A DNA stretch of 64,000 nt, taken from Bacillota bacterium (GTDB taxonomy: Bacteria > Bacillota > Clostridia > Lachnospirales > Lachnospiraceae). Position 1 is the first letter of the stretch; every line of letters starts with the position of its first letter. Shown here one piece after another: positions 41,288-50,493 of the stretch. The notes under the pieces were generated by a model. The model was not told the DNA's origin, did no database searches, and was given only the letters and a program-made list of their open reading frames with translations. A program made the position numbers and the translations under genes. Location: contig JAEZFK010000036.1 in the NCBI GenBank assembly GCA_023437715.1, positions 62,001 to 126,000 on the forward strand, given 5' to 3'.

Positions 41288-42676
41288 TTAAAAGCGGAAT
41301 TTATCTTCCAGATAGCTCTTAAGCTCTGCAATTGGAACCCTCACCTGGTCCATGGTATCGCGGTCACGGACTGTTACTGCATGGTCTTCCTCGGATTCAA
41401 AATCATAGGTAACGCAGAACGGAGTTCCGATCTCATCCTGTCGTCTGTAACGCTTTCCGATATTTCCCCTGTCGTCGAATTCACAGTTGTAGTATTTGCA
41501 AAGCTCCTGATATACCTTTTCTGCGCCGTCGTTCAGCTTCTTGGAAAGAGGAAGCACGCCTACCTTGACCGGAGCAATGGCCGGGTGAAAATGAAGCACG
41601 GTACGCACATCGCCCTCTGCGATCTCCTCTTCGTCATATGCGGCGCAAAGGAATGCAAGGGTCACACGGTCTGCACCCAGGGACGGCTCGATAACGTAAG
41701 GGATGTATCTTTCCTTTTTCTCATCATCAAAATAGGTCAGATCCTGTCCGGACGTATTCTGGTGCTGGGTTAAGTCGTAATCTGTTCTGTCGGCAATTCC
41801 CCACAACTCTCCCCAGCCGAATGGGAATAAAAATTCAATATCCGTGGTGGCCTTGCTGTAGAAAGAAAGCTCTTCCTTCTCATGGTCTCTGGCCCGCATT
41901 TCTTCATCCTTCATTCCCAGGCTCTTTAACCAGTTGATACAGAATTCTTTCCAATAAGCAAACCATTCCAGATCTGTATCCGGCTCACAGAAAAATTCCA
42001 GCTCCATCTGCTCAAACTCTCTGGTGCGGAACGTAAAGTTTCCGGGAGTGATTTCATTGCGGAAAGACTTTCCGATCTGTCCGATTCCGAAAGGAATCTT
42101 CTTTCTGGAGGTTCTCTGTACATTTTTAAAGTTTACAAAAATACCCTGGGCTGTTTCAGGTCTTAAATATACGGTATTCTTTGCGTCCTCAGTAACCCCC
42201 TGGAAAGTCTTGAACATTAAGTTGAACTGGCGGATATCCGTGAAATCATGCTTTCCGCAGCTGGGGCAGCAGATGTTCTTTTCATCAATGTAGTTCTTCA
42301 TCTCCTCCTGAGACCAGGCGTCCACAGAGCCTTCAATGGTGATGTTGTTTTCTGCTAAGTAATCTTCAATCAGCTTATCTGCACGGAACCGCTCCTTACA
42401 TGCCTTACAGTCCATGAGAGGGTCGGAAAAGCCGCCTAAATGGCCGGAAGCTACCCAGGTCTGGGAATTCATCAGTATGGCGCAGTCCACGCCAACGTTG
42501 TAGGGACTCTCCTGAACAAATTTCTGCCACCATGCTTTTTTCACGTTATTCTTCAGCTCTACACCCAGATTTCCGTAATCCCAGGTATTGGCAAGGCCGC
42601 CGTAAATTTCAGAGCCCGGATATACAAATCCTCTTGATTTTGCAAGTCCCACAATCTTTTCCATTGTCTTTTCCAT
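41288..42676 (-). CDS. glyQS: Glycyl-tRNA synthetase (single-chain dimeric type)
   Basis: 462-aa class II aminoacyl-tRNA synthetase that charges tRNA-Gly. Class II motif 2 is visible (GQIGKSFRNEITPGNFTFRTREFEQME), and motif 3 as PSLGADRVTLAFLCAAYDEE; the C-terminal anticodon-binding domain includes APVKVGVLPLSKKLNDGAEK. This is the eukaryote/archaea-like alpha2 form rather than the two-gene GlyQ/GlyS type. No T-box leader is present; it lies 14 bp after a lipoprotein gene, probably co-transcribed. Confidence 0.98.
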   Translation of the reverse strand: MEKTMEKIVGLAKSRGFVYPGSEIYGGLANTWDYGNLGVELKNNVKKAWWQKFVQESPYNVGVDCAILMNSQTWVASGHLGGFSDPLMDCKACKERFRADKLIEDYLAENNITIEGSVDAWSQEEMKNYIDEKNICCPSCGKHDFTDIRQFNLMFKTFQGVTEDAKNTVYLRPETAQGIFVNFKNVQRTSRKKIPFGIGQIGKSFRNEITPGNFTFRTREFEQMELEFFCEPDTDLEWFAYWKEFCINWLKSLGMKDEEMRARDHEKEELSFYSKATTDIEFLFPFGWGELWGIADRTDYDLTQHQNTSGQDLTYFDDEKKERYIPYVIEPSLGADRVTLAFLCAAYDEEEIAEGDVRTVLHFHPAIAPVKVGVLPLSKKLNDGAEKVYQELCKYYNCEFDDRGNIGKRYRRQDEIGTPFCVTYDFESEEDHAVTVRDRDTMDQVRVPIAELKSYLEDKFRF

Positions 42677-42690
42677 GATCTTAACCTCTC

Positions 42691-43320
42691 TTATTTAAAT
42701 ATAATGTAACTTTTTCCCTGTGTGAGCTGAACGGTATAGTGATCCCTTACGTCTGCATTGTCCGAGACGAACAAAAGCTTTCCCTGGGTCTGTAAGGTCA
42801 CGGGAGTTTGTGTCTCCACCACCACAGCATGGCTTTCTCCTTTGTTTAAAAGGGCTTTTCCATCAGCTTCTTTCCCGTCGGAGGCTTTTAAGAAGACTAC
42901 GCCTTCGGACTGGCTCTGGCTTAAAACCTTTGATAAGGGGGCCACGAAAATGGAATCCACCTGATTGGCCTTATCCTCATACTGGGAAGCAAATCCGGCT
43001 AAAGCCTCTCCGGAGCTGTAGCTGAAAATCATTTTTGCGCTTCCCTTTTCCAGGTTACAGGAATCCAGAGTGACAGCACCCTGTCCGTGAGCTTCGTTAT
43101 AAGCGGAAGCGGCTTCCTCCAGATAGGCTTTTAATTCATCTGCACGATAGTAATCCTGATCCGCATAGGCCTCCACCGTTACGGTCTGGAACACGCCCTC
43201 TTCTGTTACAAATATCCTGCTGCTTTCCTCATTCAATGTGCTGCTTCCGCCTCTGCCCAGACAGCCGGTAAGCATTACGGAAGCAAGGAGAGCTGCCAGA
43301 ACCGCTTTCTTTATTTTCAT
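42691..43320 (-). CDS. Lipoprotein of unknown function
   Basis: 209-aa exported lipoprotein; lipobox LTGC gives lipid Cys at residue 20. The rest is a soluble extracytoplasmic domain with no family I recognise; it has an acidic-hydrophobic helix (ADELKAYLEEAASAYNEA) and a beta-rich C-terminus ending GKSYIIFK. It sits directly upstream of glyQS in the same direction, an association that probably reflects shared transcription rather than function. ATG 43320 follows CAGGAGG. A repeat element borders its upstream side. Confidence 0.8.
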   Translation of the reverse strand: MKIKKAVLAALLASVMLTGCLGRGGSSTLNEESSRIFVTEEGVFQTVTVEAYADQDYYRADELKAYLEEAASAYNEAHGQGAVTLDSCNLEKGSAKMIFSYSSGEALAGFASQYEDKANQVDSIFVAPLSKVLSQSQSEGVVFLKASDGKEADGKALLNKGESHAVVVETQTPVTLQTQGKLLFVSDNADVRDHYTVQLTQGKSYIIFK

Positions 43321-43338
43321 TCATTTTCCTCCTGAATT

Positions 43339-43478
43339 GCATCCGCGGTATAGCGGGCGAATACGGCCGCTGAGGGGCGGCGGGTGAATTACTTTGCAAT
43401 GTGGCGGATAGGTTACTCCGCGGTATCGCGGGTGAATTACTCCGCAGTGCAGCGGGTGAAGCCTGGGGCTTCACCCGC
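43339..43478. repeat. 24-bp imperfect tandem repeat ending in a perfect hairpin
   Basis: About five units related to GCGGGTGAATTACTCCGC plus six bases: 43353-43379 (27 bp, diverged), 43380-43403, 43404-43427, 43428-43451, and a last unit that becomes GCGGGTGAAGCC-tgg-GGCTTCACCCGC (43452-43478), a perfect 12-bp stem. A partial unit precedes at about 43339. The period of 24 bp equals eight codons, but no convincing gene uses it. Located between recO and the lipoprotein gene. Confidence 0.85.
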
Positions 43479-43497
43479 TCACGGGCATTCGCCCTAT

Positions 43498-43562
43498 GAA
43501 TCAGAGATCAAAAAAATTTTCTTACGTGCGAGCACGACGAAAATTTTCTCGCTCTCTGATTC
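43498..43562. repeat. Nested inverted repeat
   Basis: Outer arms GAATCAGAGA (43498-43507) and TCTCTGATTC (43553-43562), inner arms AAAATTTTC (43513-43521) and GAAAATTTT (43539-43547), and a tip CGTGC/GCACG. All arms are perfect, making a long cruciform or RNA stem of about 24 paired bases. It adjoins the tandem repeat and may belong to the same element. Confidence 0.85.
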
Positions 43563-43606
43563 GCACTGCTCATTGCATTCGTGGACATTATACCAAATAC
43601 CCCCCC

Positions 43607-44269
43607 TCATTTCAATACTTTCCCCATCATGGCTTCTAAAATATCGAGGGAATGGAATTCTCTGTCAACATACCGTTTCTTATTGATTTCCACACAGCGG
43701 GCAAATTCTTCTAAAACTGGGTCTGTCAATGTAAAGGTGTAGAGATGCTCTACCGGGGAAAGGGTTACATATTCCCAGGCATAGTTGGCTGATTCGCTGA
43801 CGGGACGGGGAGGGGTTTCCGTGTATTCTCCGTTTAAGACCATGGCTTTCAGCTCAAAGATTCTCTGGACCAGTTCATTTTTTAATGCCGGCTTTAAAAG
43901 GGCACGTACGGACTGGTAAAGGAGCTTTAAAAGCTCCGTGCCGTCCATGTTTTCCCGGGCGTAATAATCTGCCAGTTCCAGAAAATAGGAGCCGTAGCAG
44001 GTGCCCTCCACATCCAGGGACAGGTCTTCAAAATAATTGGTGATCTCCGCCGACTGAAGGGTATAGGAGTCCCTGCCTTCGTACAGGGAAAACTGTCCGA
44101 AAGCAAAGGGGCGGCTTACCGCCATCAGCTGATTGCCCGGCCTTCTGGCTCCTCTGGCAAATGCCGCGATTTTTCCTCTTTCCCTGGTGAGTATCACAAG
44201 GCGCTTATCCATTTCTCCGGCCGGGGTCACCTTTATGACCATCCCCGTCAGCTTTTCAATTTCCCTCAA
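43607..44269 (-). CDS. recO: DNA repair protein RecO
   Basis: 220-aa recombination mediator that helps RecA load on SSB-coated DNA in the RecFOR pathway. The OB-fold N-terminus reads VIKVTPAGEMDKRLVILTRE followed by GKIAAFARGARRPGNQL, the family signature. The usual C-terminal zinc-binding cysteine cluster is missing, and the protein is about 30 residues shorter than typical RecO. Start is a TTG at 44269, matching where homologues begin; a start at the internal Met (10th codon) is possible. 15 bp downstream of era, a common pairing. Confidence 0.93.
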   Translation of the reverse strand: MREIEKLTGMVIKVTPAGEMDKRLVILTRERGKIAAFARGARRPGNQLMAVSRPFAFGQFSLYEGRDSYTLQSAEITNYFEDLSLDVEGTCYGSYFLELADYYARENMDGTELLKLLYQSVRALLKPALKNELVQRIFELKAMVLNGEYTETPPRPVSESANYAWEYVTLSPVEHLYTFTLTDPVLEEFARCVEINKKRYVDREFHSLDILEAMMGKVLK

Positions 44270-44284
44270 TTCCTACCACCGCTT

Positions 44285-45187
44285 TTAGATGTCTTTTTGA
44301 TTATATCCATAATTTTTCATATACAGCTCACTGTCACGCCATTCCTTGCGCACCTTTACCCAAAGCTGTAAATTCACCTTTGTATCCATCAGGTCTTCGA
44401 TTTCCCTTCTGGCCGAGGTGCCGATCTTTTTCAGCATGGAGCCGCCTTTTCCGATGATGATCCCCTTGTGGGAGTCCCTCTCGCAGACAATGGTGGCCTC
44501 CAGATCGATGATGCCGTTATCTCTCTCTTTCATCTTCTCCACAGTCACCGCAATGCCGTGAGGGATCTCATCATTTAAAAGGCGAAGAGCCTTTTCCCGG
44601 ATCAGCTCCGCCGAAATCTGGCGCATGGGCTGGTCTGTCACCGTATCCTCATCGTAATACCGGGGTCCGGCGGGCAGATATTTATAAATCAGCTCCAGCA
44701 TCAGATCTGTATTTTTATCCTTTAAGGCGGAAACCGGAACGATCTCCGCAAAGGAACAAATATCCTTATAGGCATTTATGAAGGTCAGGATCTCCTCCTG
44801 GTTCTTCACCGTATCAATCTTGTTGATGACCAGAAGGACCGGAGTTTTTACCTCCCTTAACTGCTCTGCAATATGCTGCTCTCCCGCTCCTATATAGGTG
44901 GTGGGCTCTACCAGCCACAAAATCACATCCACTTCCCTTAAGGTGTGCTCTGCCACGCTTACCATATATTCGCCCAGCTTGTTTTTTGCCTTGTGAATCC
45001 CGGGGGTGTCAAGGAAAATGATCTGCCCCCTTTCATCCGTGTACACAGTCTGGATCTTGTTTCTGGTGGTCTGTGGCTTATCGGAGGTTATGGCGATTTT
45101 CTGTCCGATGAGACGGTTCATCAGCGTGGATTTTCCCACGTTGGGGCGGCCGATCAGGGTAACAAAGCCCGATTTATAGTTTTCCAT
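44285..45187 (-). CDS. era: GTPase Era
   Basis: 300-aa GTPase that binds 16S rRNA during 30S subunit maturation. GTP-binding motifs: GRPNVGKSTL (G1), DTPGI (G3), NKIDTV (G4) and SALKDKN (G5). The C-terminal KH domain includes SHKGIIIGKGGSMLKKIGTS. ATG 45187, with AAGGAG upstream, gives the standard family length; an earlier ATG at 45214 would overlap the peptidase gene upstream. Followed closely by recO. Confidence 0.97.
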   Translation of the reverse strand: MENYKSGFVTLIGRPNVGKSTLMNRLIGQKIAITSDKPQTTRNKIQTVYTDERGQIIFLDTPGIHKAKNKLGEYMVSVAEHTLREVDVILWLVEPTTYIGAGEQHIAEQLREVKTPVLLVINKIDTVKNQEEILTFINAYKDICSFAEIVPVSALKDKNTDLMLELIYKYLPAGPRYYDEDTVTDQPMRQISAELIREKALRLLNDEIPHGIAVTVEKMKERDNGIIDLEATIVCERDSHKGIIIGKGGSMLKKIGTSARREIEDLMDTKVNLQLWVKVRKEWRDSELYMKNYGYNQKDI

Positions 45188-45210
45188 ATAATTTAATTTC
45201 TCCTTTGTGG

Positions 45211-48135
45211 TCATGAGTGATACAGGCTCTTCGTCTCTCCGAACAGCTCTTTCTCCGCCTCAATCTTATCTGCATTTCCGACGACACAGAGACTTCCCGT
45301 ATCAAGGACAGCCTTTACAAGAGGCGCCAGCTTGCGGATATCCTCCTGTGTGGCGTTTAATACCTCTTCTCTTTCCTTTGCCATCATTTCCCGGTCAACG
45401 CCTGACAAATAGGCGGAAAGGCCCCGGTTGCCCCTGGTGGACGGCGGATAGGGTACATCCATATCGCTGATGGCTCCGATGACGTATTTTGTCATGTCCC
45501 GGTCCTCCACCTGGTAATTTTCCAGATACTCCACGACTCCGTCGTATATCCGGTTTGTTTCTTTCAGATTGGGGTCCCGGTAGGAGGCAAAATATCCTTC
45601 CCCGGAACGGCCAAAGCCGCTCATGCAGCCGTAAGCGCCGCCCTTAACCCTTAAATTGATCCACAGGTAATCATAGCTTAAAATGACCTTTAATATCTTA
45701 AGAGCCCCTGTATATTCATATCCGCTTCCCGCAAAGCTTCCGCATCTGGCCACATAGTTGACCTGGGAGGCTGTGAGAAAGCCCTCGTTCCGGTTTCCTG
45801 CCGGGAAGGTGAAAGGATAGCGGGTATTATCTCCCTCTGGAAGCAGAGACGTCAGCTTTTTCATTGCGTTCGGGAGGAACTTATAGCCTTCCTCATCCGC
45901 GGTGTAGCTGACCAGCATATTGGAGGTGGTAAAAAGCTTTTTTACAATATCTTTAAACCGCCCAATAATCTCCTGCTTGTGTTCCTGATATTCCTTTTCC
46001 AGATTTTCCAGGAATTCATAATATCCGATTCCTCCGGTCAGATCATTGTAGCTGGAGGTGGCGGAAAAATAGGAGGTAGCCCTGGCAACAGCCGCAGAAT
46101 GGCTGGAGCCTTCCAGCTTCATCCTGGCTCTGGACCTGGTTTCGCTGATTACTTCTCCCACCCGCTTTTCATCATCCAGAATCGACCGTGTCAGGATTTC
46201 CCCTAGAATGGAAAATCCGAAGTCCAGCTTTTCATACAGCACCCTGGCGCTTGCCATGAAAAAGCCCATAAACTCACCCTGCTCTCTCAAATCCGGGTAA
46301 GAGGTGACGCTGAAGCTGACACCGCCGCTGTTTAAATGGATCTCACTGGTCAAATCCCCGTAGGTGAAATTCTCCGTATTCACATAGCCCAATAAGGACT
46401 TTAAAAATCCGATATAAGGAAGATCCTCTACAGGAAGAGCCGAGGTATCAAACATGACTTTCAAATATCCGATCCCGGAGGTAAACATCTCGTGATGGAT
46501 GACCTTGATGCCGTCCTCCATCTTTTCCTCCCATATGATCTCCTCAGGCTCCCTGCTTATATCCTCCCGGCGAAGCAGAGGGATCTTCTCCAAATCCTCC
46601 TGGGGCGACGGAGCCTCCTGGTATTCCTCCAGAGCCTTTGTCTCCTCCACCAGCCTTTTCAGCTCTTCCTTGGAAAGAGAGGCCTTGTAGGCCGCAAGCT
46701 TTTTCGCTGTGGCTTCCTCTGTCTGGGCCGTTAAATTCTTTTGGGGACTTACGGTCAGAACCGCTTCAAAAGGATTATCCAGAAGATGTTCCCGGATAAG
46801 GTGTTCGAAATAATCTTCGTCCACCACCTTTTTTAAATAGTCAAAGGTCTTCTGATACTCCAAGTGCATCATGGGATCTCCGTCATAAAGCCAGCTGTCC
46901 ATGCACTGAAGCCCATACATCAGCCCCTTTGGTGCGGAGCCGTAATCCGCTTCCCGGTAACGGAATTCGTAATAATTCATTCCGGCCTTTAAGCTCTTTT
47001 TATTGATTCCCTGATCGGCCAGCTTTCTCAAGGTTCCCTTTACCACAGCAAGGAACTCGCCTCTCTGCTCCCGGTTGGCATTTTTTGCAATTACAGAAAA
47101 ATAAGGCTGGAGAATGCCGTTTTCATATCCTCCCATAATGTCCTGACCGATGCCCGCATCAATGAGGGCCTGCTTTAAGGGTGCCCCCGGAGCGTCCAGA
47201 AGGGTATACTCCAGAATCTGGAAAGCAACGTAAAGCACAGGGTCTAAATTGGTCCCTACAACCGTGCTGACGGAAAGGTAGGTGGCATTTTCCCCTGACT
47301 CGCTTTCGGTAATGGAATAAAAGGTCTCATCCTCCACAGGCTGGGAGAAAGGCTTTTGCCGGGTGATCCTGGAATCCACGGAAATCTCCTCGTAATGGCT
47401 TAAATATTCCCGGTCCAGCCATTCCAGCTTTTCCGCCATATCCATATCTCCATAAAGATATATATAGCTGTTGGAAGGATGGTAGTACTTTCTGTGAAAA
47501 TCCAGGAAATTCTCATAGGTTAAGTCCGGAATAAACGCCGGATCTCCTCCTGATTCCTGGCCGTAGCAGTTATCCGGGAAAAGAGTCTTTCTGGTATAGC
47601 GGTCCAGCACCTCCTCCGGAGAGGAAAAGGCCCCTTTCATTTCATTGTAAACCACTCCGTTATAAATAAGGTCGGATTCCTCACTTTCCAGCTCGTAATG
47701 CCAGCCTTCCTGCATGAAAATTTTCTTCTCCCTGTAAATGTTTGGATGAAACACTGCATCCATATACACGTTCATCAGGTTCTGGAAATCCTTTTCATTG
47801 CAGCTTGCCACCGGGTAAACGGTTTTGTCGGGATAGGTCATGGCATTTAAAAAGGTGTTTAAGGAACCCTTGACCAGCTCCACAAAGGGGTCCTTGACGG
47901 GAAATTTTTCCGAACCGCAGAGCACGCTGTGCTCCAGAATATGGGCGACTCCCGTGCTGTCTGACGGCGGGGTGCGGAAGCCTATGGAAAACACCTTATT
48001 TTCATCGTCACAGGGAACGAGAAACAGCCTGGCTCCGCTCTTTTTGTGGCGGAGCACGCAGCCGTCTGCGTTTATCTCCATGATTTTCTTTTCTTCCACG
48101 ACCTCATAGGCCTTAAGATTCTTCAATTGATCCAT
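45211..48135 (-). CDS. M16C zinc peptidase (presequence-protease/insulinase-like)
   Basis: 974-aa peptidase with two M16 halves and the linking M16C-associated domain, like PreP. The inverted zinc motif HILEH is in STGVAHILEHSVLCGSEKFP (about residues 62-81), with the distal Glu in the NTFLNAMTYPDKTVYPVAS region. Such enzymes degrade unfolded peptides in a closed chamber. No signal peptide. ATG 48135 follows GCAGGAGG; a TTG at 48156 contains that site and is rejected. Upstream neighbour of era. Confidence 0.95.
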   Translation of the reverse strand: MDQLKNLKAYEVVEEKKIMEINADGCVLRHKKSGARLFLVPCDDENKVFSIGFRTPPSDSTGVAHILEHSVLCGSEKFPVKDPFVELVKGSLNTFLNAMTYPDKTVYPVASCNEKDFQNLMNVYMDAVFHPNIYREKKIFMQEGWHYELESEESDLIYNGVVYNEMKGAFSSPEEVLDRYTRKTLFPDNCYGQESGGDPAFIPDLTYENFLDFHRKYYHPSNSYIYLYGDMDMAEKLEWLDREYLSHYEEISVDSRITRQKPFSQPVEDETFYSITESESGENATYLSVSTVVGTNLDPVLYVAFQILEYTLLDAPGAPLKQALIDAGIGQDIMGGYENGILQPYFSVIAKNANREQRGEFLAVVKGTLRKLADQGINKKSLKAGMNYYEFRYREADYGSAPKGLMYGLQCMDSWLYDGDPMMHLEYQKTFDYLKKVVDEDYFEHLIREHLLDNPFEAVLTVSPQKNLTAQTEEATAKKLAAYKASLSKEELKRLVEETKALEEYQEAPSPQEDLEKIPLLRREDISREPEEIIWEEKMEDGIKVIHHEMFTSGIGYLKVMFDTSALPVEDLPYIGFLKSLLGYVNTENFTYGDLTSEIHLNSGGVSFSVTSYPDLREQGEFMGFFMASARVLYEKLDFGFSILGEILTRSILDDEKRVGEVISETRSRARMKLEGSSHSAAVARATSYFSATSSYNDLTGGIGYYEFLENLEKEYQEHKQEIIGRFKDIVKKLFTTSNMLVSYTADEEGYKFLPNAMKKLTSLLPEGDNTRYPFTFPAGNRNEGFLTASQVNYVARCGSFAGSGYEYTGALKILKVILSYDYLWINLRVKGGAYGCMSGFGRSGEGYFASYRDPNLKETNRIYDGVVEYLENYQVEDRDMTKYVIGAISDMDVPYPPSTRGNRGLSAYLSGVDREMMAKEREEVLNATQEDIRKLAPLVKAVLDTGSLCVVGNADKIEAEKELFGETKSLYHS

Positions 48136-48167
48136 TCTGTATTTTTCCTCCTGCAAATTCTATTTAT

Positions 48168-48989
48168 TTACATGTTACCCACTAATTTATCTTTTAATAT
48201 CGCCGCGCACTCTCTCACGCAAAAGTGTACGAAAAGAATTGGGTCAGAGCTGCAGGAAATGCCGTAAATATCCGGTATTCCCCACTTTTTGGCAATTTGC
48301 TGGGCCCGGTACACATGAAAATCACTGGTCAGAACTCCGATCCTCACCGGCTTGTCTGGAACCTCCTCAAAGGTTCCCGGCTCCATAAAGACCGGATTAT
48401 CCTGGCGGTGGGCCTTTTTCATTGCCTGATCCTCTTCTATGGCAACGCGGCTGTATGCAATATTCTCAACCGTGCTGAAAGAACGGGTTTCCAGGATCAT
48501 CTGCTTTTCCCTGACTCCGTTATACATAAGGTAATCCCGCATGGCCACCGCTTCGCTGACCGGCTCATCCTCTCCCTGTCCTCCGGAGAGAACCAGAATG
48601 GTTCCCGGATTTTCATCCAGATACTGGATGGCCTTATCCAGGCGGTTTTTTAGGGATTTACTGAGCCCCGTATCCTTTACTCTGGCTCCCAGGACAATGA
48701 CATAGTCAAGCTTTGAGGTATCCCGGGCCGCCACTCCCGCAAAGACCAGAATCTCCACCACCATAAAAACCAGGATTCCTGTACAGCACATGGTAATAAC
48801 CGAAACCGGAATCCACAAGGGAACCTTATCCTTGTGCTTCCCATAGGCGGTCCAGCCGGCCGACAAAAGCAGGCTTATGGCCGCGAATAAAGGCCATATC
48901 AGGGAAAATGATGTCGTAATGCCGGAGTAAACAACGATTACAACATAATAAATAATACAAACAACAGCGATCAGACACAGGATCCACAC
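48168..48989 (-). CDS. YdcF/ElyC/SanA-family membrane protein
   Basis: About 273 aa. Three N-terminal membrane helices (starting WILCLIAVVCIIYYVVIVVY) are followed by a DUF218 domain: YVIVLGARVKDTGLSKSLKN, ILVLSGGQGEDEPVSEAVAM and VLTSDFHVYRAQQIAKKWGI. The family is linked to envelope and vancomycin-sensitivity phenotypes in enterobacteria, with no settled enzyme activity. GTG 48989, which has GGAGG ten bases upstream, is preferred to GTG 49013, which lacks one. Stop is 32 bp before the M16 peptidase gene. Confidence 0.87.
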   Translation of the reverse strand: MWILCLIAVVCIIYYVVIVVYSGITTSFSLIWPLFAAISLLLSAGWTAYGKHKDKVPLWIPVSVITMCCTGILVFMVVEILVFAGVAARDTSKLDYVIVLGARVKDTGLSKSLKNRLDKAIQYLDENPGTILVLSGGQGEDEPVSEAVAMRDYLMYNGVREKQMILETRSFSTVENIAYSRVAIEEDQAMKKAHRQDNPVFMEPGTFEEVPDKPVRIGVLTSDFHVYRAQQIAKKWGIPDIYGISCSSDPILFVHFCVRECAAILKDKLVGNM

Positions 48990-49133
48990 AATACGCCCGC
49001 CTCCATTCCTCACGTTCTAGGCCCAGGTAAATTCTGGGCATTATACTTCTATAGCATACCACAACATGGGGATTTCTACAACTGCGATCCTCCGGAGGTT
49101 TTTTATCCCATAGGACGGGCCTTCCACTACGAT

Positions 49134-49163
49134 AAAAAACGGACTGCAAAAGCAGCCCGTTTT
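49134..49163 (-). terminator. Terminator of the U32 gene
   Basis: AAAACGGGCTGC-TTTT-GCAGTCCGTTTTTT on the minus strand, 16 bp after the stop codon. It ends the ireB-to-U32 cluster. Confidence 0.88.
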
Positions 49164-49178
49164 ACATTCCCGTAAATA

Positions 49179-50426
49179 TTAATCCGAAATTTCCCGGCCT
49201 TCCATTTCACTCCGGCGGAGAATATCGTACGGTTCCATTTCCGCGCCTAAGTCTACATAAAGGACCTGCTGGGGATGGGGAGCGCTTTCCTGGGAATTTC
49301 CGTCGCCGTCATAAATGGCTCTTACAACGGCTTCCAGATTCCGTCCATCAGGCTTCATCACCTCGATGGTCTCCCCTACAGTGAACTTGTTTTTCTGCTC
49401 GATGCGGGCAAAGCCCCTTTCATCCACAGCTTCAACAGTTCCCAGATAGGTGTAATTCTTCACATAGGTATTGTTATCGTAAATCTGGGTGGTGGAATCG
49501 GCCTTTCCAAAGTAAAAACCGGTGGTAAATTCCCGGTAGGTGCATTTGCCGATTTCAGACCGGTACCATTCCATATTATTCCGATATGTTTCAGGGGATT
49601 TCTTGTAATCATCAATGGCCTTCCGGTAGGTTCTTGCCACAGTGGCCACGTAAAGGGCCGTTTTCATCCGTCCCTCGATCTTAAAGCTGTCAATTCCCGC
49701 CTCAATGAGTTCCGGAATATGCTCGATCATACATAAGTCCTTGGAATTAAAAATATAAGTCCCCCGCTCATTTTCATAAACCGGCATATACTCGCCGGGG
49801 CGCTTTTCCTCCACAATGGAATATTTCCAACGGCAGGGATGGGTACAGGCCCCCTGGTTGGCGTCTCTTCCAGTCATAAAATTGCTCAGCAGGCAGCGGC
49901 CGGAATAGGAAATGCACATGGCCCCGTGAACGAAGCTTTCGATTTCCATGTCCTCCGGAATTTTCTCCCGGATTTCCTTAATCTCTTTCAAGGAAAGCTC
50001 CCTGGCGGAAACCACCCGCCTGGCCCCCAGCTGATGCCAGAAAAGGTAGGTGCCGTAATTGGTGTTATTGGCCTGGGTGCTGACATGGATATCCATATCA
50101 GGCAAAACCTGCTTTGCAATGGCAAAAACACCGGGATCGGAAATGATCAGGGCGTCAGGGCCGGCCTCTTTCAGCTCTTTAAAATATTCCTCCACTCCCG
50201 GGAGATCGTCGTTATGGGCAAGTATGTTGGCCGTAATGTAGACCTTCACCCCCCGTTCATGGGCAAAGGCGATCCCTTCCCGGATTTCCTCTTTTGTGAA
50301 ATTTTTTGCTTTGGCCCGAAGGCCGAAAGCCTCTCCGCCGATATAAACGGCGTCAGCGCCGTAAATAACCGCTGTTTTCAGCACATCCAGACTGCCTGCC
50401 GGAATTAAAAGCTCAGTTTCTCTCAT
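49179..50426 (-). CDS. U32-family protein, predicted tRNA uridine-34 hydroxylation factor (TrhP-type)
   Basis: 415-aa protein of the U32 family, once called collagenases but now tied to RNA hydroxylation with prephenate-derived chemistry. Iron-sulfur-type cysteines are visible: CISYSGRCLLSNF and GACTHPCRWKYS. The N-terminal barrel starts ELLIPAGSLDVLKTAVIYGA. The gene is downstream of trmR, the same order as yrrM-yrrN-yrrO in Bacillus subtilis where TrhP proteins make 5-hydroxyuridine for TrmR to methylate. Only one U32 gene is seen here where B. subtilis has two. Confidence 0.92.
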   Translation of the reverse strand: MRETELLIPAGSLDVLKTAVIYGADAVYIGGEAFGLRAKAKNFTKEEIREGIAFAHERGVKVYITANILAHNDDLPGVEEYFKELKEAGPDALIISDPGVFAIAKQVLPDMDIHVSTQANNTNYGTYLFWHQLGARRVVSARELSLKEIKEIREKIPEDMEIESFVHGAMCISYSGRCLLSNFMTGRDANQGACTHPCRWKYSIVEEKRPGEYMPVYENERGTYIFNSKDLCMIEHIPELIEAGIDSFKIEGRMKTALYVATVARTYRKAIDDYKKSPETYRNNMEWYRSEIGKCTYREFTTGFYFGKADSTTQIYDNNTYVKNYTYLGTVEAVDERGFARIEQKNKFTVGETIEVMKPDGRNLEAVVRAIYDGDGNSQESAPHPQQVLYVDLGAEMEPYDILRRSEMEGREISD

Positions 50427-50493
50427 GAAAATCCTCTCTTGTTCTATTTACTCAATCGTTCAGGCCCGTTCTCCCGTGCCCTCGCCGGTGAAC

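Noticed and set aside
43229..43474. 81-codon frame with an 8-residue repeat (S-P-A-x-x-R-S-N type) over the tandem repeat
   Set aside because: It starts inside a hairpin with no proper ribosome-binding site, and its end overlaps the well-supported lipoprotein gene in another frame. The periodicity comes from the 24-bp DNA repeat.
43353..43478. Possible CRISPR array
   Set aside because: Units are directly adjacent with no unique spacers and diverge from each other; no cas genes are near.
42677..43606. T-box riboswitch ahead of glyQS
   Set aside because: Only 14 bp separate glyQS from the lipoprotein gene, and the sequence further upstream has no T-box core; the hairpins there are part of a repeat element.
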